DNA of 64,000 nt. It comes from Shinella zoogloeoides (lineage in GTDB: Bacteria > Pseudomonadota > Alphaproteobacteria > Rhizobiales > Rhizobiaceae). The DNA is taken from positions 620,001 to 684,000 of the forward strand of contig NZ_CP131131.1 in the NCBI RefSeq assembly GCF_033705735.1, written 5' to 3'. The notes beneath the pieces were generated by a model that saw nothing but the letters and a program-made list of their open reading frames with translations, did not search any database and had not been told where the DNA came from. Below are positions 1 through 8,510 of the stretch, one piece after another (within the stretch, counting starts at the first letter, position 1; each line of letters begins with the position of its first letter). Position numbers and translations under genes: made by a program.

Positions 1-173
1 ACACCGCGGTAAATCACATGGACCAGGTCACGCAGCAGAATGCTGCAATGGTTGAGGAGATGAATGCCGCTGGTGCCGCTCTGGCGCAGGAAAGCGCGAC
101 ACTCGATGGTCTTCTCGCCCGGTTCCAGTTCGGCCGCCCGGACGGATGGGATAGTGCACAACGAGCCGCCTAG
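1..173 (+). CDS. Methyl-accepting chemotaxis protein, C-terminal end (partial)
   Basis: The window opens inside a plus-strand gene, read in frame from base 3 to a TAG at 171-173. The 56 visible residues contain MDQVTQQNAAMVEEMNAA, the typical end of the MCP signalling coiled coil that contacts CheA/CheW. After it comes a tail rich in Ala, Asp and Arg ending DSAQRAA. The ligand-binding and HAMP parts lie outside the window, so the stimulus cannot be guessed. The match is short but characteristic of the family. Confidence 0.85.
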   Translation, partial: TAVNHMDQVTQQNAAMVEEMNAAGAALAQESATLDGLLARFQFGRPDGWDSAQRAA

Positions 174-987
174 CAAAGAGGTGTGGTGCCATCGTTCGCC
201 GCTGCACCTCAATTCGGCAACGCTTCTTGGATATTCGCGATCAATGCCGAAGACTTCGATAAAACGGCTGCGTGGTCCCGCTGCGGTGAGTTTGTTCAGT
301 GCATCGTGCGCCGTCCGGAATTCATAGCCCTCCCTGAACGCGCAGGAAGTCGATGATGCGCCCTAGACCGTCCCCATGCTTCCTTCGGCGACCATCATAT
401 GCACGGCCTTGAAGGCGTACGCTTGTACACCAAGCTCAAGACCATCACGACCCGCTGGCCGACTGGCATCCGTTCAGGCGCGGATTTCGTCATGCCGACG
501 ATGCGATAGGGCCAGACGTCGGGATATTGCGCCGCCGAGGTCACACTCGGCGGTGTATCTCACGGTACGTTTATCGGTGGTCTTGCAACAGCAGGCTCCA
601 CCCTGAATGGAGCCGCCACATGTCCGGAGGTTGATGGCGCGGAACTTGTCGATCTCGCAATTTTTCCCGACGAGGGAAACTCCATCTTGCCTGAAATAGA
701 CATAGTGCTCACCACTATCCCGCATCTCATCGGAGGAGATTCGAACTGCACCTATGTGTTCCGAACACACTGTTGAAGTCTGCTTTCTCGACCTCGTTCT
801 CCACAAGCGGACTATCAGCTCACGGCCCCAAATCGGATATCTAGCGTGCGCAAGCTGAAGTGCACAACCGGCCCATATTGGTACTCAATGTATCGACCTA
901 CTGCTATTCGGGATATTCAGAAAGTTCTGCGGTCATGCACCGCTAGCGCCGCGCGAATAGATGACTATAGTCAAATGGCCGCCTCCG
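174..987. other. Stretch without a confident gene
   Basis: No open frame here resembles a known family. A minus-strand frame at 474-806 (110 codons, TTG start, several Cys) and a minus-strand stretch at about 145-315 read in a protein-like way, but neither has a convincing start, ribosome site or family match. The composition is lower in GC and more irregular than the flanking genes. It fits decayed DNA between the chemotaxis gene and the toxin-antitoxin pair. Confidence 0.5.
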
Positions 988-1515
988 TCAGAGAAGGCCT
1001 TTGGCCTTGAGGTCGGCGGCGAAGGTTGCGAGCGGCATGACCAGCGTGAGGGGACTGTTTTTGAGCGGCTCGGCCCCGTAGCTGGCATACCATTTGGCCG
1101 CCCGCACCCCCTTTGCGTCGATGATCAGCAACGCGCCGCCAGCCTCGGTGGCGACCCGCAGGCAGCGCAACGCAACGGCCGCGAGGAGTTGGCCACCCAA
1201 GCCGTGGCCGGCTACCTTCACGTCGGTCGCAATGCGTGCCAGCTTGAAACCGGAAACCTCGTGCTGGGCCAATCCTTTCGTCATCGACGCCGGCACTAGC
1301 TCATGGGCTATGGCGGAGGGGGCAACGGTGTAGAAGCCGAGCACGCGATTGGGCGTGGCGACGTCGATTGCGCAGAAAGTCTTTGAAGCATTTTGTTCGT
1401 GGCTTTGACGCGCGTAGCGCCGGAAAAACTCGTTCATCGCCGGATCGCCGCAGTCGAAAGACTGACGATCATGCGACTTCGCGATGGCTTCTTCTCTCCA
1501 TGTGGGCAGTGTCAT
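988..1515 (-). CDS. GNAT acetyltransferase toxin, TacT-like
   Basis: This is a 175-residue GNAT-fold protein of the TacT/AtaT toxin type, which acetylates aminoacyl-tRNA and blocks translation. It shows the TacT-style N-terminus (FDCGDPAMNEFFRRYA), the acetyl-CoA loop in RIATDVKVAGHGLGGQLL at about residues 93-110, and the C-terminal WYASYGAEPL with the conserved tyrosine. The start overlaps the stop of the upstream antitoxin gene by 4 bases (ATGA), so the two are translationally coupled. Partner and order match known DUF1778-GNAT modules. The exact tRNA target is unknown. Confidence 0.88.
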   Translation of the reverse strand: MTLPTWREEAIAKSHDRQSFDCGDPAMNEFFRRYARQSHEQNASKTFCAIDVATPNRVLGFYTVAPSAIAHELVPASMTKGLAQHEVSGFKLARIATDVKVAGHGLGGQLLAAVALRCLRVATEAGGALLIIDAKGVRAAKWYASYGAEPLKNSPLTLVMPLATFAADLKAKGLL

Positions 1516-1790
1516 AGGGTGTCGGGCAACGCCGCGATTGCCGAGCGCAATTTTGCGTTGGGCTTAGGCGGATTTTCCATCAGCTCAAGCACGCGCGCAT
1601 GATCGCGTGACGAGAGCCGAACGACCTCGGCCGCCTCGATCACGGCTTCGGCCTCCCGCAAGGCGGTCTGGGTCACGAAGTTGGTCAGGTCGGTGTTGCG
1701 CAATGCGGCCGCGCGTACGAGCTTGGCCTTCGTTTCCGGCGAGACGCGCAGATTCATGCGCTTGTTGTCATCCACGGCAGCTTGGGGCAT
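1512..1790 (-). CDS. DUF1778 (TacA-like) antitoxin
   Basis: The 92-residue protein has an N-terminal ribbon-helix-helix (NLRVSPETKAKLVRAAALR) followed by the DUF1778 C-terminal segment that wraps the GNAT toxin. It should bind the operator upstream as a dimer and neutralise the toxin. Two in-frame ATGs exist, at 1796 and 1790. The sequence AAGGGAG abuts the first and is spaced 6 bases from the second, so 1790 is preferred. It is the first gene of the two-gene operon. Confidence 0.85.
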   Translation of the reverse strand: MPQAAVDDNKRMNLRVSPETKAKLVRAAALRNTDLTNFVTQTALREAEAVIEAAEVVRLSSRDHARVLELMENPPKPNAKLRSAIAALPDTL

Positions 1791-1810
1791 CTCCATCTCC
1801 CTTGTGCAAG

Positions 1811-1851
1811 GTACTTGTTCAAGATGTACGCGAGCTTGGCTTGATTTTCAA
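1811..1851 (-). promoter_or_regulatory. Promoter and operator of the tacAT-like pair
   Basis: Read on the minus strand, TTGAAA (1846-1851) and TACATC (1823-1828) are separated by 17 bases, a good sigma-70 arrangement. An imperfect palindrome GTACTTGTTCAAGATGTAC at 1811-1829 (7 of 9 pairs) covers the -10 box. This is the expected site for autorepression by the ribbon-helix-helix antitoxin. It was inferred by eye. Confidence 0.5.
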
Positions 1852-2536
1852 GGTCGTGCGTCTTGATGGTGTACGTAATCCTCCGGTCGCTTGCCGTAGA
1901 GGAGGCTTTTAAAGCAAGGTCTCAAGTTTAAGACGCGCCAAGCCTGATTAGTTTCCCGGGAAAATCCGCTGGACAGATTATCACGACCCTGCTGTCGCTG
2001 TGAGCGTTCAGGTAGCCGTCTAGCCGCCCCCGAAAGGTCCATCTGGTGGGACCGATGGATTGACTGTCACTGTAGGGGCGTAACCATAAGGCGGCGATAA
2101 TTTCGCATAGCAGCCATAAAATTCCACCGGACTGTCGTATTGGATTGTAGTACAAGACTGTCGTACAGGGAGTATTAGGTGATAAGGATTTAATAATCTT
2201 CTCAATGGCTTGAAATAGGGCGGAATCCTTGGCTGGGAATCCTGGCGCCCCAGCCAGCGCTTATTTCGAGCTTCTGAAGCTCTGGATTACTAAGCGTTTT
2301 CAGATCGTTGATGATGTTTGCGGAAGGGCGTATCCGAAGACTGCCCTCACCTCTGCCTCGGACGTAGCAGCAAGCATCGAACGTTGCAGGACGGTGGCCG
2401 GCCTTGTTGCTGCTTTTTCGAGGCGCGAGCTTGCGAGCACGGCGCGTCCGCAGCGCTGGCGTATTTCCAGCAGGTCCGTAGCAGAGCGGCGGGCTGCACG
2501 GCATTGAACCGGTCCGATTGGGCCACGGCAGGTCGT
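1852..2536. other. Non-coding or decayed spacer
   Basis: No frame here has family similarity. The stretch is AT-richer around 2080-2210 and holds near-repeats of GACTGTCGTA (at about 2131 and 2156). A tRNA-3'-end-like sequence at 2238-2256 is described separately. It may mark the edge of an inserted segment. Confidence 0.4.
2238..2256 (+). other. tRNA-3'-end-like sequence, possible attachment site
   Basis: AATCCTGGCGCCCCAGCCA resembles the end of a tRNA: T-stem CCTGG, acceptor strand CGCCCCA, discriminator G and CCA, as expected for a glutamine tRNA with TGGGGCG at its 5' end. No 5' part precedes it, so it is not a tRNA gene. Such isolated 3' ends are typical att remnants of integrated elements. 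A rival reading is a simple hairpin, because GGCTGGG (2231-2237) pairs with CCCAGCC (2249-2255). Confidence 0.3.
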
Positions 2537-3049
2537 TCAGTCTCGTCTGATCGCGGCAGCAATCTGCTCGACAACGCTTCTTAGCGGTGCATCGATATCG
2601 ACAATTATGGCTTTCTCATCGTTCTCTGGCAGCTCGAGTGCGGCGAATTGGCTGTCGATAAGGCTCGTCGGCATGAAGTGCCCGGCCCTGGTGGCCATGC
2701 GCGCGCCAATCAGGTCCCTACTGCCGGACAGGTGGACGAAGGTGACCGGTGCGCCGGCCTCGCGGCGGATGTGGTCGCGGTAACTGCGCTTCAGCGCCGA
2801 GCAGCCGAGGATCAGGGCTCCGTCCGGTTCGGCGAGCCTCTGGCCGACGAGGGTCAGCCAGGGCCAGCGGTCGTCGTCCGTCAGCGGTTCGCCACGGCTC
2901 ATTTTCGCGATGTTTGCCGGCGGATGCAGGTCGTCGCCGTCGAGATAGGTGGCGTCGATGCGCATGGCGAGAGCCGTGCCGACTGTCGTCTTGCCGCAGC
3001 CGGCGACCCCCATCAGCACGAGGCGCTGCTGGTCGGGAGAGATGCCCAT
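2537..3049 (-). CDS. gntK: Gluconokinase
   Basis: This 170-residue P-loop kinase phosphorylates D-gluconate to 6-phosphogluconate for the Entner-Doudoroff or pentose phosphate routes. The Walker A GVAGCGKTTVG lies at about residues 13-23, followed by YLDGDDLHP (the gluconate/Mg region) and GCSALKRSYRD, all standard for the GntK/IdnK family. The ATG at 3049 follows the stop of the SDR gene by one base, so it is the last gene of the TRAP operon. A longer frame upstream overlaps the SDR gene and is rejected. Length matches the family. Confidence 0.93.
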   Translation of the reverse strand: MGISPDQQRLVLMGVAGCGKTTVGTALAMRIDATYLDGDDLHPPANIAKMSRGEPLTDDDRWPWLTLVGQRLAEPDGALILGCSALKRSYRDHIRREAGAPVTFVHLSGSRDLIGARMATRAGHFMPTSLIDSQFAALELPENDEKAIIVDIDAPLRSVVEQIAAAIRRD

Positions 3050-3050
3050 G

Positions 3051-3806
3051 TCAAAGCGACGCCGTGATGCCGCCGTCGACATAGAGCACGTGCCCGTTGA
3101 CGAAGGAGGATGCATCAGAGGCAAGGAAGACGCAGGCGCCGACAAGCTCCTCCACTCTTCCCCAGCGACCGGCGGGCGTGCGCTTCTCCAACCACTCGGA
3201 AAACGCCGGATCGGCGACCAGCGCGGCATTCAGCGGCGTATCGAAATAGCCCGGCGCGATGGCGTTGCATTGCAGGCCGTATTTCGCCCAGTCCGTGGCC
3301 ATGCCCTTCGTGAGGTTGCCGACGGCGCCCTTGGTCGCGGTATAGGGCGCAATGCCCGGACGGGCGAGCGCGGTCTGGACGCTGGCGATGTTGATGATCT
3401 TGCCGCCGCCGCGGCCGATCATATGGCGGGCGACGGCCTGGCCGACATTGAAGACCGTCGAGATGTTGGTCTTCAGGAGGCGCTCGAAGGCGTCTTCCGG
3501 AAAATCTTCCAGCGGGGTGCGGTGCTGCATGCCGGCATTGTTGACGAGGATGTCGATGGCCCCGACCTTTGCCTCGAACGCATCGATGGCCTCGCGCACG
3601 GCCGCGTGATCCGTCGCGTCGAAGGCGAGCGTGTGCCCGGCGCCAAGGTCCCGCGCCGTAGCGGCGAGCTTGGCCGCGTCGCGGCCGTTGAGGACGATTT
3701 CCGCACCTGCGGCGGCGAGCCCCCTTGCAAGCGCAAGGCCGATGCCCTGCGAGGAGCCGGTGACGAGCGCGCGCTTGCCCGTCAGATCGAACAGTTGAGT
3801 ACTCAT
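3051..3806 (-). CDS. SDR oxidoreductase, gluconate 5-dehydrogenase (IdnO/Gno)-like
   Basis: A classical short-chain dehydrogenase of 251 residues with the cofactor loop TGSSQGIG, NNAGMQ, the catalytic serine in NIASVQT and YTATKG with the Tyr-Lys pair. The overall pattern resembles 5-keto-gluconate reductases and KduD. Together with the adjacent gluconokinase it would reduce a keto-gluconate to gluconate in the cytoplasm. The start at 3806 is chosen because GGAAGG lies about 8 bases upstream. Substrate assignment is inferred from context. Confidence 0.85.
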   Translation of the reverse strand: MSTQLFDLTGKRALVTGSSQGIGLALARGLAAAGAEIVLNGRDAAKLAATARDLGAGHTLAFDATDHAAVREAIDAFEAKVGAIDILVNNAGMQHRTPLEDFPEDAFERLLKTNISTVFNVGQAVARHMIGRGGGKIINIASVQTALARPGIAPYTATKGAVGNLTKGMATDWAKYGLQCNAIAPGYFDTPLNAALVADPAFSEWLEKRTPAGRWGRVEELVGACVFLASDASSFVNGHVLYVDGGITASL

Positions 3807-3875
3807 GGGCTTCCTTCCATGGAGTTCAGGCAAGTCCTCGCCGGTCGTCGACAGGCGAGGAGGGGGAGTGCGGGG

Positions 3876-5168
3876 TTAATGTCCCAGGAGGTGTGGCACC
3901 GTGGTGCTGATCTGCGGCACGAAGGCGAGGATCAGAAGGTACACGATGAGTACGCCGATGAAGGGCAGGGCGTGCTTGACCACATCGACAAACCGCGCCT
4001 CGGCGATCGCGCTGGTAATGAAGAGCAGCACGGCGACGGGTGGCGTGACGGCGCCGAGCTGCGTGGTGACGATCATCAGAATGCCGAGATGCAGCGGGTC
4101 GAAGCCGAAGGCCTGCCCGACATAGGCGGCGACCGGAACGAAGACGATCAGCACCGCAAGGCTTTCCAGGAACATCGTCAGGATGAGGATGATGCCGAGC
4201 AGGCTGAGCAGGACGACGTAGCGGTCGCTGGAGATCGATTGCAGCAGGGCGAGAACCGACTGGTTGAAATTGACGTAGGACAGAAGCCAGCCGAGTGCGC
4301 CGGCGACGGCGATGATGCCGACGACCATGGCGACGGTGACGGCTGCATCCAGGAAGATGCCCGGCAGGTCGCGCAGACGGATCTCGCGATAGACGAACAT
4401 GCTGACGATGGCCGAGTAGAGGCAGGCCGCGACGCCCGCTTCCGTGGCCGTGAAGACGCCGGCAAAAATGCCGCCGAGGATGATGAACGGTGCCAGAAGC
4501 GCTACCCATGCGCCCCGGATGCTGTTCAGGATTTCGCGGAACGTGGCGCGCTTCGTATGATGACGCAAGGCCGGATACTGCGGGAACATCGCGAGGATCC
4601 GGATGAAACCCGACAGCAGTGCGGCAAGAAGCAGGCCGGGAACGATGCCCGCCATGAAGAGGCCACCGATCGAGACACCCGTCATGGCGCCATAGACGAT
4701 CATCGTCATCGAAGGAGGAATGATGGGACCGATGATGGCCGCGACCGCGACGATGCTGGCGGCGAGGCCCGGCTGATAGCCTTGCTTCTTCATCGACGGG
4801 ATCATGATGGAGCCGATCGATGCTGCCTCGGCCGCAGAGGAGCCGGAGACGTTCGCCATGGCCGTGCAGGCGACGACGCTGGTGTGGCCGAGGCTGCCGC
4901 GCAGATGCCCGACAAGCGTCTGCGCGAAGGTGACGAGCGCGCCGGAAAGCCCGCCCTTGGACATCAGCGATCCCGCAAGGATGAAGTAGGGCAGTGCGAG
5001 CAGGCTGAAGGAATCCAGCATGGCGAAGGTACGCTGGGCGAAGAGCGCGAAGTTGACGCCGGGCATGACGAAGATGCCGGCCGCGCTGGTCAGGCCGATG
5101 GCCAGCAGCACGGGTAGACCCAGCCCGACCAGAACGAGGAGGCCGCCGAAGAGAAGAATGAGCGTCAT
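3876..5168 (-). CDS. dctM: TRAP transporter large permease (DctM family)
   Basis: The 430-residue, highly hydrophobic protein has about 12 membrane segments, beginning MTLILLFGGLLVLVGLGLPV, and the family signatures around GSSAAEAASIGSIMIP and PPSMTMIVYG. It is the Na+-coupled translocating subunit of a tripartite periplasmic carboxylate importer. Its ATG overlaps the end of the small permease gene by 4 bases. A much longer frame extending upstream to 5555 is a shadow of dctQ. Confidence 0.95.
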   Translation of the reverse strand: MTLILLFGGLLVLVGLGLPVLLAIGLTSAAGIFVMPGVNFALFAQRTFAMLDSFSLLALPYFILAGSLMSKGGLSGALVTFAQTLVGHLRGSLGHTSVVACTAMANVSGSSAAEAASIGSIMIPSMKKQGYQPGLAASIVAVAAIIGPIIPPSMTMIVYGAMTGVSIGGLFMAGIVPGLLLAALLSGFIRILAMFPQYPALRHHTKRATFREILNSIRGAWVALLAPFIILGGIFAGVFTATEAGVAACLYSAIVSMFVYREIRLRDLPGIFLDAAVTVAMVVGIIAVAGALGWLLSYVNFNQSVLALLQSISSDRYVVLLSLLGIILILTMFLESLAVLIVFVPVAAYVGQAFGFDPLHLGILMIVTTQLGAVTPPVAVLLFITSAIAEARFVDVVKHALPFIGVLIVYLLILAFVPQISTTVPHLLGH

Positions 5169-5713
5169 GCTGCCGATACTCCCAGTACCTTCTGAAGCAG
5201 CCGGTCCACGGCCGTGAAGACGAGATAGGCTCCGCCGATGAGGAGGCCGAGATAGACCTTGTCCATCGTCACGCCCATGCCCGGGCTGGTCTGCCGCCAG
5301 GCGACGCCCATCAGCGTTGCGGTTCCGGAGATGGTCGCGACGCCCAGAACCAGCCAGGCGAGATCGATGATCCAGCCGAGAACCAGCGCGCCGCGGGCAC
5401 TGAGCGCATTCTGGAGAATATCGACGCCGATATGGGCGTTGCGGCGATAGCCGATGGGCACCGCGAAGAACACCAGCCAGATATGGCTGTAGCGCTGGAA
5501 CTCTTCCGACCAGCTCAGCGTGCTGCCGAGGAGGAACCGGTTGAAGACCTGCCACAGTGCGGCGAAGACCATGGCGGCGAACAGGATGACGACCGCGATC
5601 TCGAACAGCCGATGGACTGCCGAAAAGAGCGTGCCGAGCGGCCCGGGAAGCGTCGCGACCGGCTTGCCGGATGCCTCCTTCTCGACCGTATCGAAATCAG
5701 ATGTGACATGCAT
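5165..5713 (-). CDS. dctQ: TRAP transporter small permease (DctQ family)
   Basis: 182 residues with four predicted membrane helices. FNRFLLGSTLSWSEEFQRY carries the DctQ hallmark of Trp-Ser-Glu-Glu, and HIGVDILQNAL follows. It pairs with DctM in the inner membrane. The N-terminal 25 residues are polar and charged. It is coupled to dctM by an ATGA overlap and follows the iolB-like gene after about 90 bases. Confidence 0.93.
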   Translation of the reverse strand: MHVTSDFDTVEKEASGKPVATLPGPLGTLFSAVHRLFEIAVVILFAAMVFAALWQVFNRFLLGSTLSWSEEFQRYSHIWLVFFAVPIGYRRNAHIGVDILQNALSARGALVLGWIIDLAWLVLGVATISGTATLMGVAWRQTSPGMGVTMDKVYLGLLIGGAYLVFTAVDRLLQKVLGVSAA

Positions 5714-5806
5714 CGCAACCCCTCCCTGCGACGTGGTAGGCAGATCGGCCGGGTCACTCCCGTCCCGCCGCCGTCCGCCTTTGTTGATTGACCTGCCCGT
5801 GCCGCT

Positions 5807-6637
5807 TCAGCGGAACTTCGCCTGCATCGTCCCGATGCCGGGAATGGCGTCCTTGAGATGGGCGTGCCGCTCCTCGAAATGCTGGAGTAGCCCGCGCTTC
5901 GTCCGGCCGGCGAGAATGGTGAAGATATATTCGGCATGGCCCGGCGAGGTGACCGTCGGGTGATAGCCGCCGGCGACCAGCACCGTATCGCGGTGACCCG
6001 TCATCACGACCTGTCGCGCCTCGCCCTCGCGATAGAGGAACTGGCCGCCGAAGCCGGTCTCTGGCTGGAAACGGTAGTGGTAGAGCTCCTCGTGGTCCGT
6101 TTCGCCATCCCGGTCCGTATCGTGCTTGTGGGGCGGGTAGCCCGACCAGCAGCCCTGTTCGCAATAGAGTTCGCTGACCAGCAGGCGGCCGCTGCGGCCT
6201 TCGCCGTTCTGGCCGAGAAGGTGGTAGATGTCGCGCCGCGAATGCGTCTCGCTGGAACCGACGGCGACCATTTCCACCTCTTCGGGTGTCACGCGGAAGG
6301 GAGGGTACTCCTCTGCGCAGCGTGCGCCGGCAATGGCGACCTCGCAATCGCTGAGCGCCTCGATGGTGATCGCGCCGCGGCTGCCGGCGTAGACGCTGTC
6401 TGTCCGGCCGTCCCAAATGCTCCGTCTTCCGCCGACGGCGCTGAAGCCATGCCCGCCGACATGGACATCGACGAGGCCGTGCAGCGGCACGATATGCGCT
6501 TCCAGCTCTTCACGCTCGAAGACGTGGCGTTCGCCGGCCTTCAGCCTGACGAGGTTGAAGTAGATGAGCGAAAGGTGTCCGCCCGGCACGACGATGGGCT
6601 GGTTCTCGTTGTCGTGCGCGTGAATGTGAAAGGACAT
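5807..6637 (-). CDS. IolB-like isomerase (5-deoxy-glucuronate isomerase family)
   Basis: 276 residues with a double-cupin fold. The metal site is visible as PPHKHDTD followed by the EELYHYRF and GFGGQF segments, as in IolB, which converts 5-deoxy-D-glucuronate to 2-deoxy-5-keto-gluconate. No other inositol pathway gene is in this operon. Here it sits between TRAP genes with a gluconate-type SDR and gluconokinase, so it may isomerise a uronic acid to a keto-gluconic acid. The start at 6637 gives the normal family length. The family is clear; the substrate is inferred. Confidence 0.88.
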   Translation of the reverse strand: MSFHIHAHDNENQPIVVPGGHLSLIYFNLVRLKAGERHVFEREELEAHIVPLHGLVDVHVGGHGFSAVGGRRSIWDGRTDSVYAGSRGAITIEALSDCEVAIAGARCAEEYPPFRVTPEEVEMVAVGSSETHSRRDIYHLLGQNGEGRSGRLLVSELYCEQGCWSGYPPHKHDTDRDGETDHEELYHYRFQPETGFGGQFLYREGEARQVVMTGHRDTVLVAGGYHPTVTSPGHAEYIFTILAGRTKRGLLQHFEERHAHLKDAIPGIGTMQAKFR

Positions 6638-6655
6638 GGCAGTCTCCGGAATGGA

Positions 6656-6677
6656 CGGCGCCCCGCCAGGGGCGCCG
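6656..6677 (-). promoter_or_regulatory. Intercistronic hairpin after dctP
   Basis: CGGCGCCCC and GGGGCGCCG form a perfect 9-bp stem with a GCCA loop, between the end of dctP and the start of the iolB-like gene. There is no T tract, so it more likely protects the dctP mRNA 3' end or attenuates transcription than ends it. The binding protein is usually needed in excess over the downstream products. Confidence 0.6.
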
Positions 6678-6686
6678 CTGATAGGG

Positions 6687-7667
6687 TCACTTCGCTGCGG
6701 CGCGGATCTTTTCGAGGAGCCCGGTGGCTTCGAAGGATGTGGCAAGCTCGTCCTGCACGCTTGCGGCGGCCGACTGGAGCGGTGCCGTATCGACCTCCGT
6801 GACGTTGACGCCTGCATCGGCCAGGGCCTTCAGGGCTTCGCCTTCGCGCAGCGGTGCCAGCGAACGTTGTGCGTCGCGGGCAAACCAGGCCGCCTTCTGC
6901 AGGGTCGCCTTGTCGGCTTCCGACAGAGAGCTGACGAAGGTGCTGGAGCAGACGAATGCCAGCGGGCCGAAGAGGTGGCGCGTCAGTGCGTAGTTGTGCG
7001 CGACCTCGTTGAACTTGTTGGCGAGGATGATGGAGGCATTGTGCTCAAGCCCGTCGAGCACGCCCGTTTCCATGGCCGTGTAGATTTCGCCGAATGCCAT
7101 CGGCGTGGCATTGGCGCCCATGGCATTGATCGCCTTGACGTAGGTGTCCGTCGGGATCGTGCGGATCTTCAGGCCCTTGAGGTCTTCGACATTCGTGATG
7201 GCCTTGTTGGTCGTGGCCACGTTGCGATAGCCCCAGCTATCCAGCCAGGCGACGACTTCGAAGCCGCTGTTGCGCAATGCGGTCTGCAGTTCCGTGCCGA
7301 CCTCGCCGTCGAGGACGCGGTGGACATGGTCGTAGTCCTTCCAGAGGAAGGGCAGGTCGAGCACGCCGACCTTCTTCTCGAAATTGCCCAGGATGGCGGT
7401 GCCGGAGATGATGCAGTCGGCGCCGGAGCCGAGCTGCATGGCCTCATAGACCTCACGCTCCTGGCCGAGCTGGTTGTTGGGGTGAATGGTCACGTTGAAG
7501 TTGGTTCCGAAGTCCTGTGCGTACTTCTGGAACAGCCAGGACGTCGTATGGATCTCGGATTCCATCGAGTCCTGATGCGCATGCGCGAGCTTGAGTTCGA
7601 CGGCGTGAGCCGACAGGCTCATAAGCAACGCGAAGCCCGCGCCGCCAACGAAAGTGGCAGTCCTCAT
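6687..7667 (-). CDS. dctP: TRAP transporter substrate-binding protein (DctP family)
   Basis: 326 residues with a Sec signal peptide cleaved near SAHA-VELKL, so the mature protein is periplasmic. Family landmarks include LPFLWKDYDHVHRV, DLKGLKIRT with the carboxylate-binding arginine, and the GEIYTAMETGVLDGLEH helix. It captures an organic acid and delivers it to DctQM. It follows the GntR gene after about 45 bases and starts the structural part of the operon. Confidence 0.95.
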   Translation of the reverse strand: MRTATFVGGAGFALLMSLSAHAVELKLAHAHQDSMESEIHTTSWLFQKYAQDFGTNFNVTIHPNNQLGQEREVYEAMQLGSGADCIISGTAILGNFEKKVGVLDLPFLWKDYDHVHRVLDGEVGTELQTALRNSGFEVVAWLDSWGYRNVATTNKAITNVEDLKGLKIRTIPTDTYVKAINAMGANATPMAFGEIYTAMETGVLDGLEHNASIILANKFNEVAHNYALTRHLFGPLAFVCSSTFVSSLSEADKATLQKAAWFARDAQRSLAPLREGEALKALADAGVNVTEVDTAPLQSAAASVQDELATSFEATGLLEKIRAAAK

Positions 7668-7711
7668 TATTCCCTCCCAGGGTGTTGAATTACCTTGCCG
7701 CGGAGCGCGGA

Positions 7712-8431
7712 TCAGGTTCCGGCGTCGAGTTCGCTGTAGCGCGTCCCCGTCATGATCAGGTGCCGATGCATGGCATGGCCTGCCGCGTCCGCATCGCCGC
7801 GTTCGATGGCGCGCAGGATGGTCGCATGCTCCTCCAGCGCCTGGGTCGCACGCCCTGCATCGCAGGTGCCGCTTTCCTTGGCGCTGGAAATGATACGGGG
7901 TGCGAAGACGCTCACCATGGAGTGCAGCGCCTCGTTGCCGGTTGCCTTGGCGACTTCAAGATGGAAGAGCACGTCCGGCTCGATGGACGGCCGGTTTTCG
8001 GCAACCGCGGCTACATGGGTTTCATGCACCGCGCGGATGGCGGCGATCGCCGCCTTGCCGGCCCGTTCCGCAGCCAGACGCGCCGTCTGCACTTCGAGAA
8101 TCCTGCGTGCCTCGACCATGTCGGCAGGGGCCGGGTCGGCAATCGACAGCATGTTGGCGATCAGGCCCGAAATGCCCGAGGACGTCATGTTGTCCTCGAC
8201 CACCGTGCCGCTCTGCGGGCGCGTGCGCAGGATGCCGAAGAACTCCAGCTTGAGAAGCGCCTCGCGCACGGCGCTGCGTCCGACGCCAAACTGTTCGGCG
8301 AGGGCACGCTCCGCCGGCAGGCGATCACCGGGCTTGATGACGCCCTGGGCGATGAGGGCGCGGAGCTGCTGGATGATCTGCTCGGACGGACTCGTGACGT
8401 CGATCCGGCTCAATCCCTTCAGAACTTCCAT
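7712..8431 (-). CDS. GntR-family (FadR/FCD) transcriptional regulator
   Basis: 239 residues: an N-terminal winged helix (about 15-80, with GDRLPAERALAEQFGVGRSAVREALLKL split over the recognition region) and an all-helical FCD domain with FHLEVAKATGN. Regulators of this subfamily bind sugar acids or carboxylates and release repression. It is the first gene of the seven-gene minus-strand operon, so it probably controls its own transcript through the inverted repeat at 8488-8510. Confidence 0.92.
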   Translation of the reverse strand: MEVLKGLSRIDVTSPSEQIIQQLRALIAQGVIKPGDRLPAERALAEQFGVGRSAVREALLKLEFFGILRTRPQSGTVVEDNMTSSGISGLIANMLSIADPAPADMVEARRILEVQTARLAAERAGKAAIAAIRAVHETHVAAVAENRPSIEPDVLFHLEVAKATGNEALHSMVSVFAPRIISSAKESGTCDAGRATQALEEHATILRAIERGDADAAGHAMHRHLIMTGTRYSELDAGT

Positions 8432-8487
8432 CCCTGCCTCCCTCTGGCATCATCCGATTGCCATGGGATAGCATCAAGGAGTAAATT

Positions 8488-8510
8488 GGTCAACCAGTCG
8501 CTAGTTGATC
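8488..8510 (-). promoter_or_regulatory. Putative GntR operator
   Basis: GGTCAAC (8488-8494) and GTTGATC (8504-8510) form an inverted repeat with one mismatch. A GntR-like TGGTCAACCA overlaps its left half. It lies about 60 bases before the regulator start, where repression of the operon would be expected. Confidence 0.45.

Noticed and set aside
474..806. Cysteine-containing minus-strand frame of 110 codons
   Set aside because: TTG start, no ribosome site, no recognisable family; kept only as a remark in the spacer entry.
2231..2256. Complete tRNA gene
   Set aside because: Only the 3' end resembles a tRNA; no D-arm, anticodon arm or 5' acceptor strand precedes it.
2949..5117. Very long plus-strand frame (722 codons) opposite the SDR and TRAP genes
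   Set aside because: It is an antisense shadow caused by high GC at third positions; the minus strand carries clear SDR and DctM motifs and the plus-strand translation is Arg/Asp/Gly-rich without any family.
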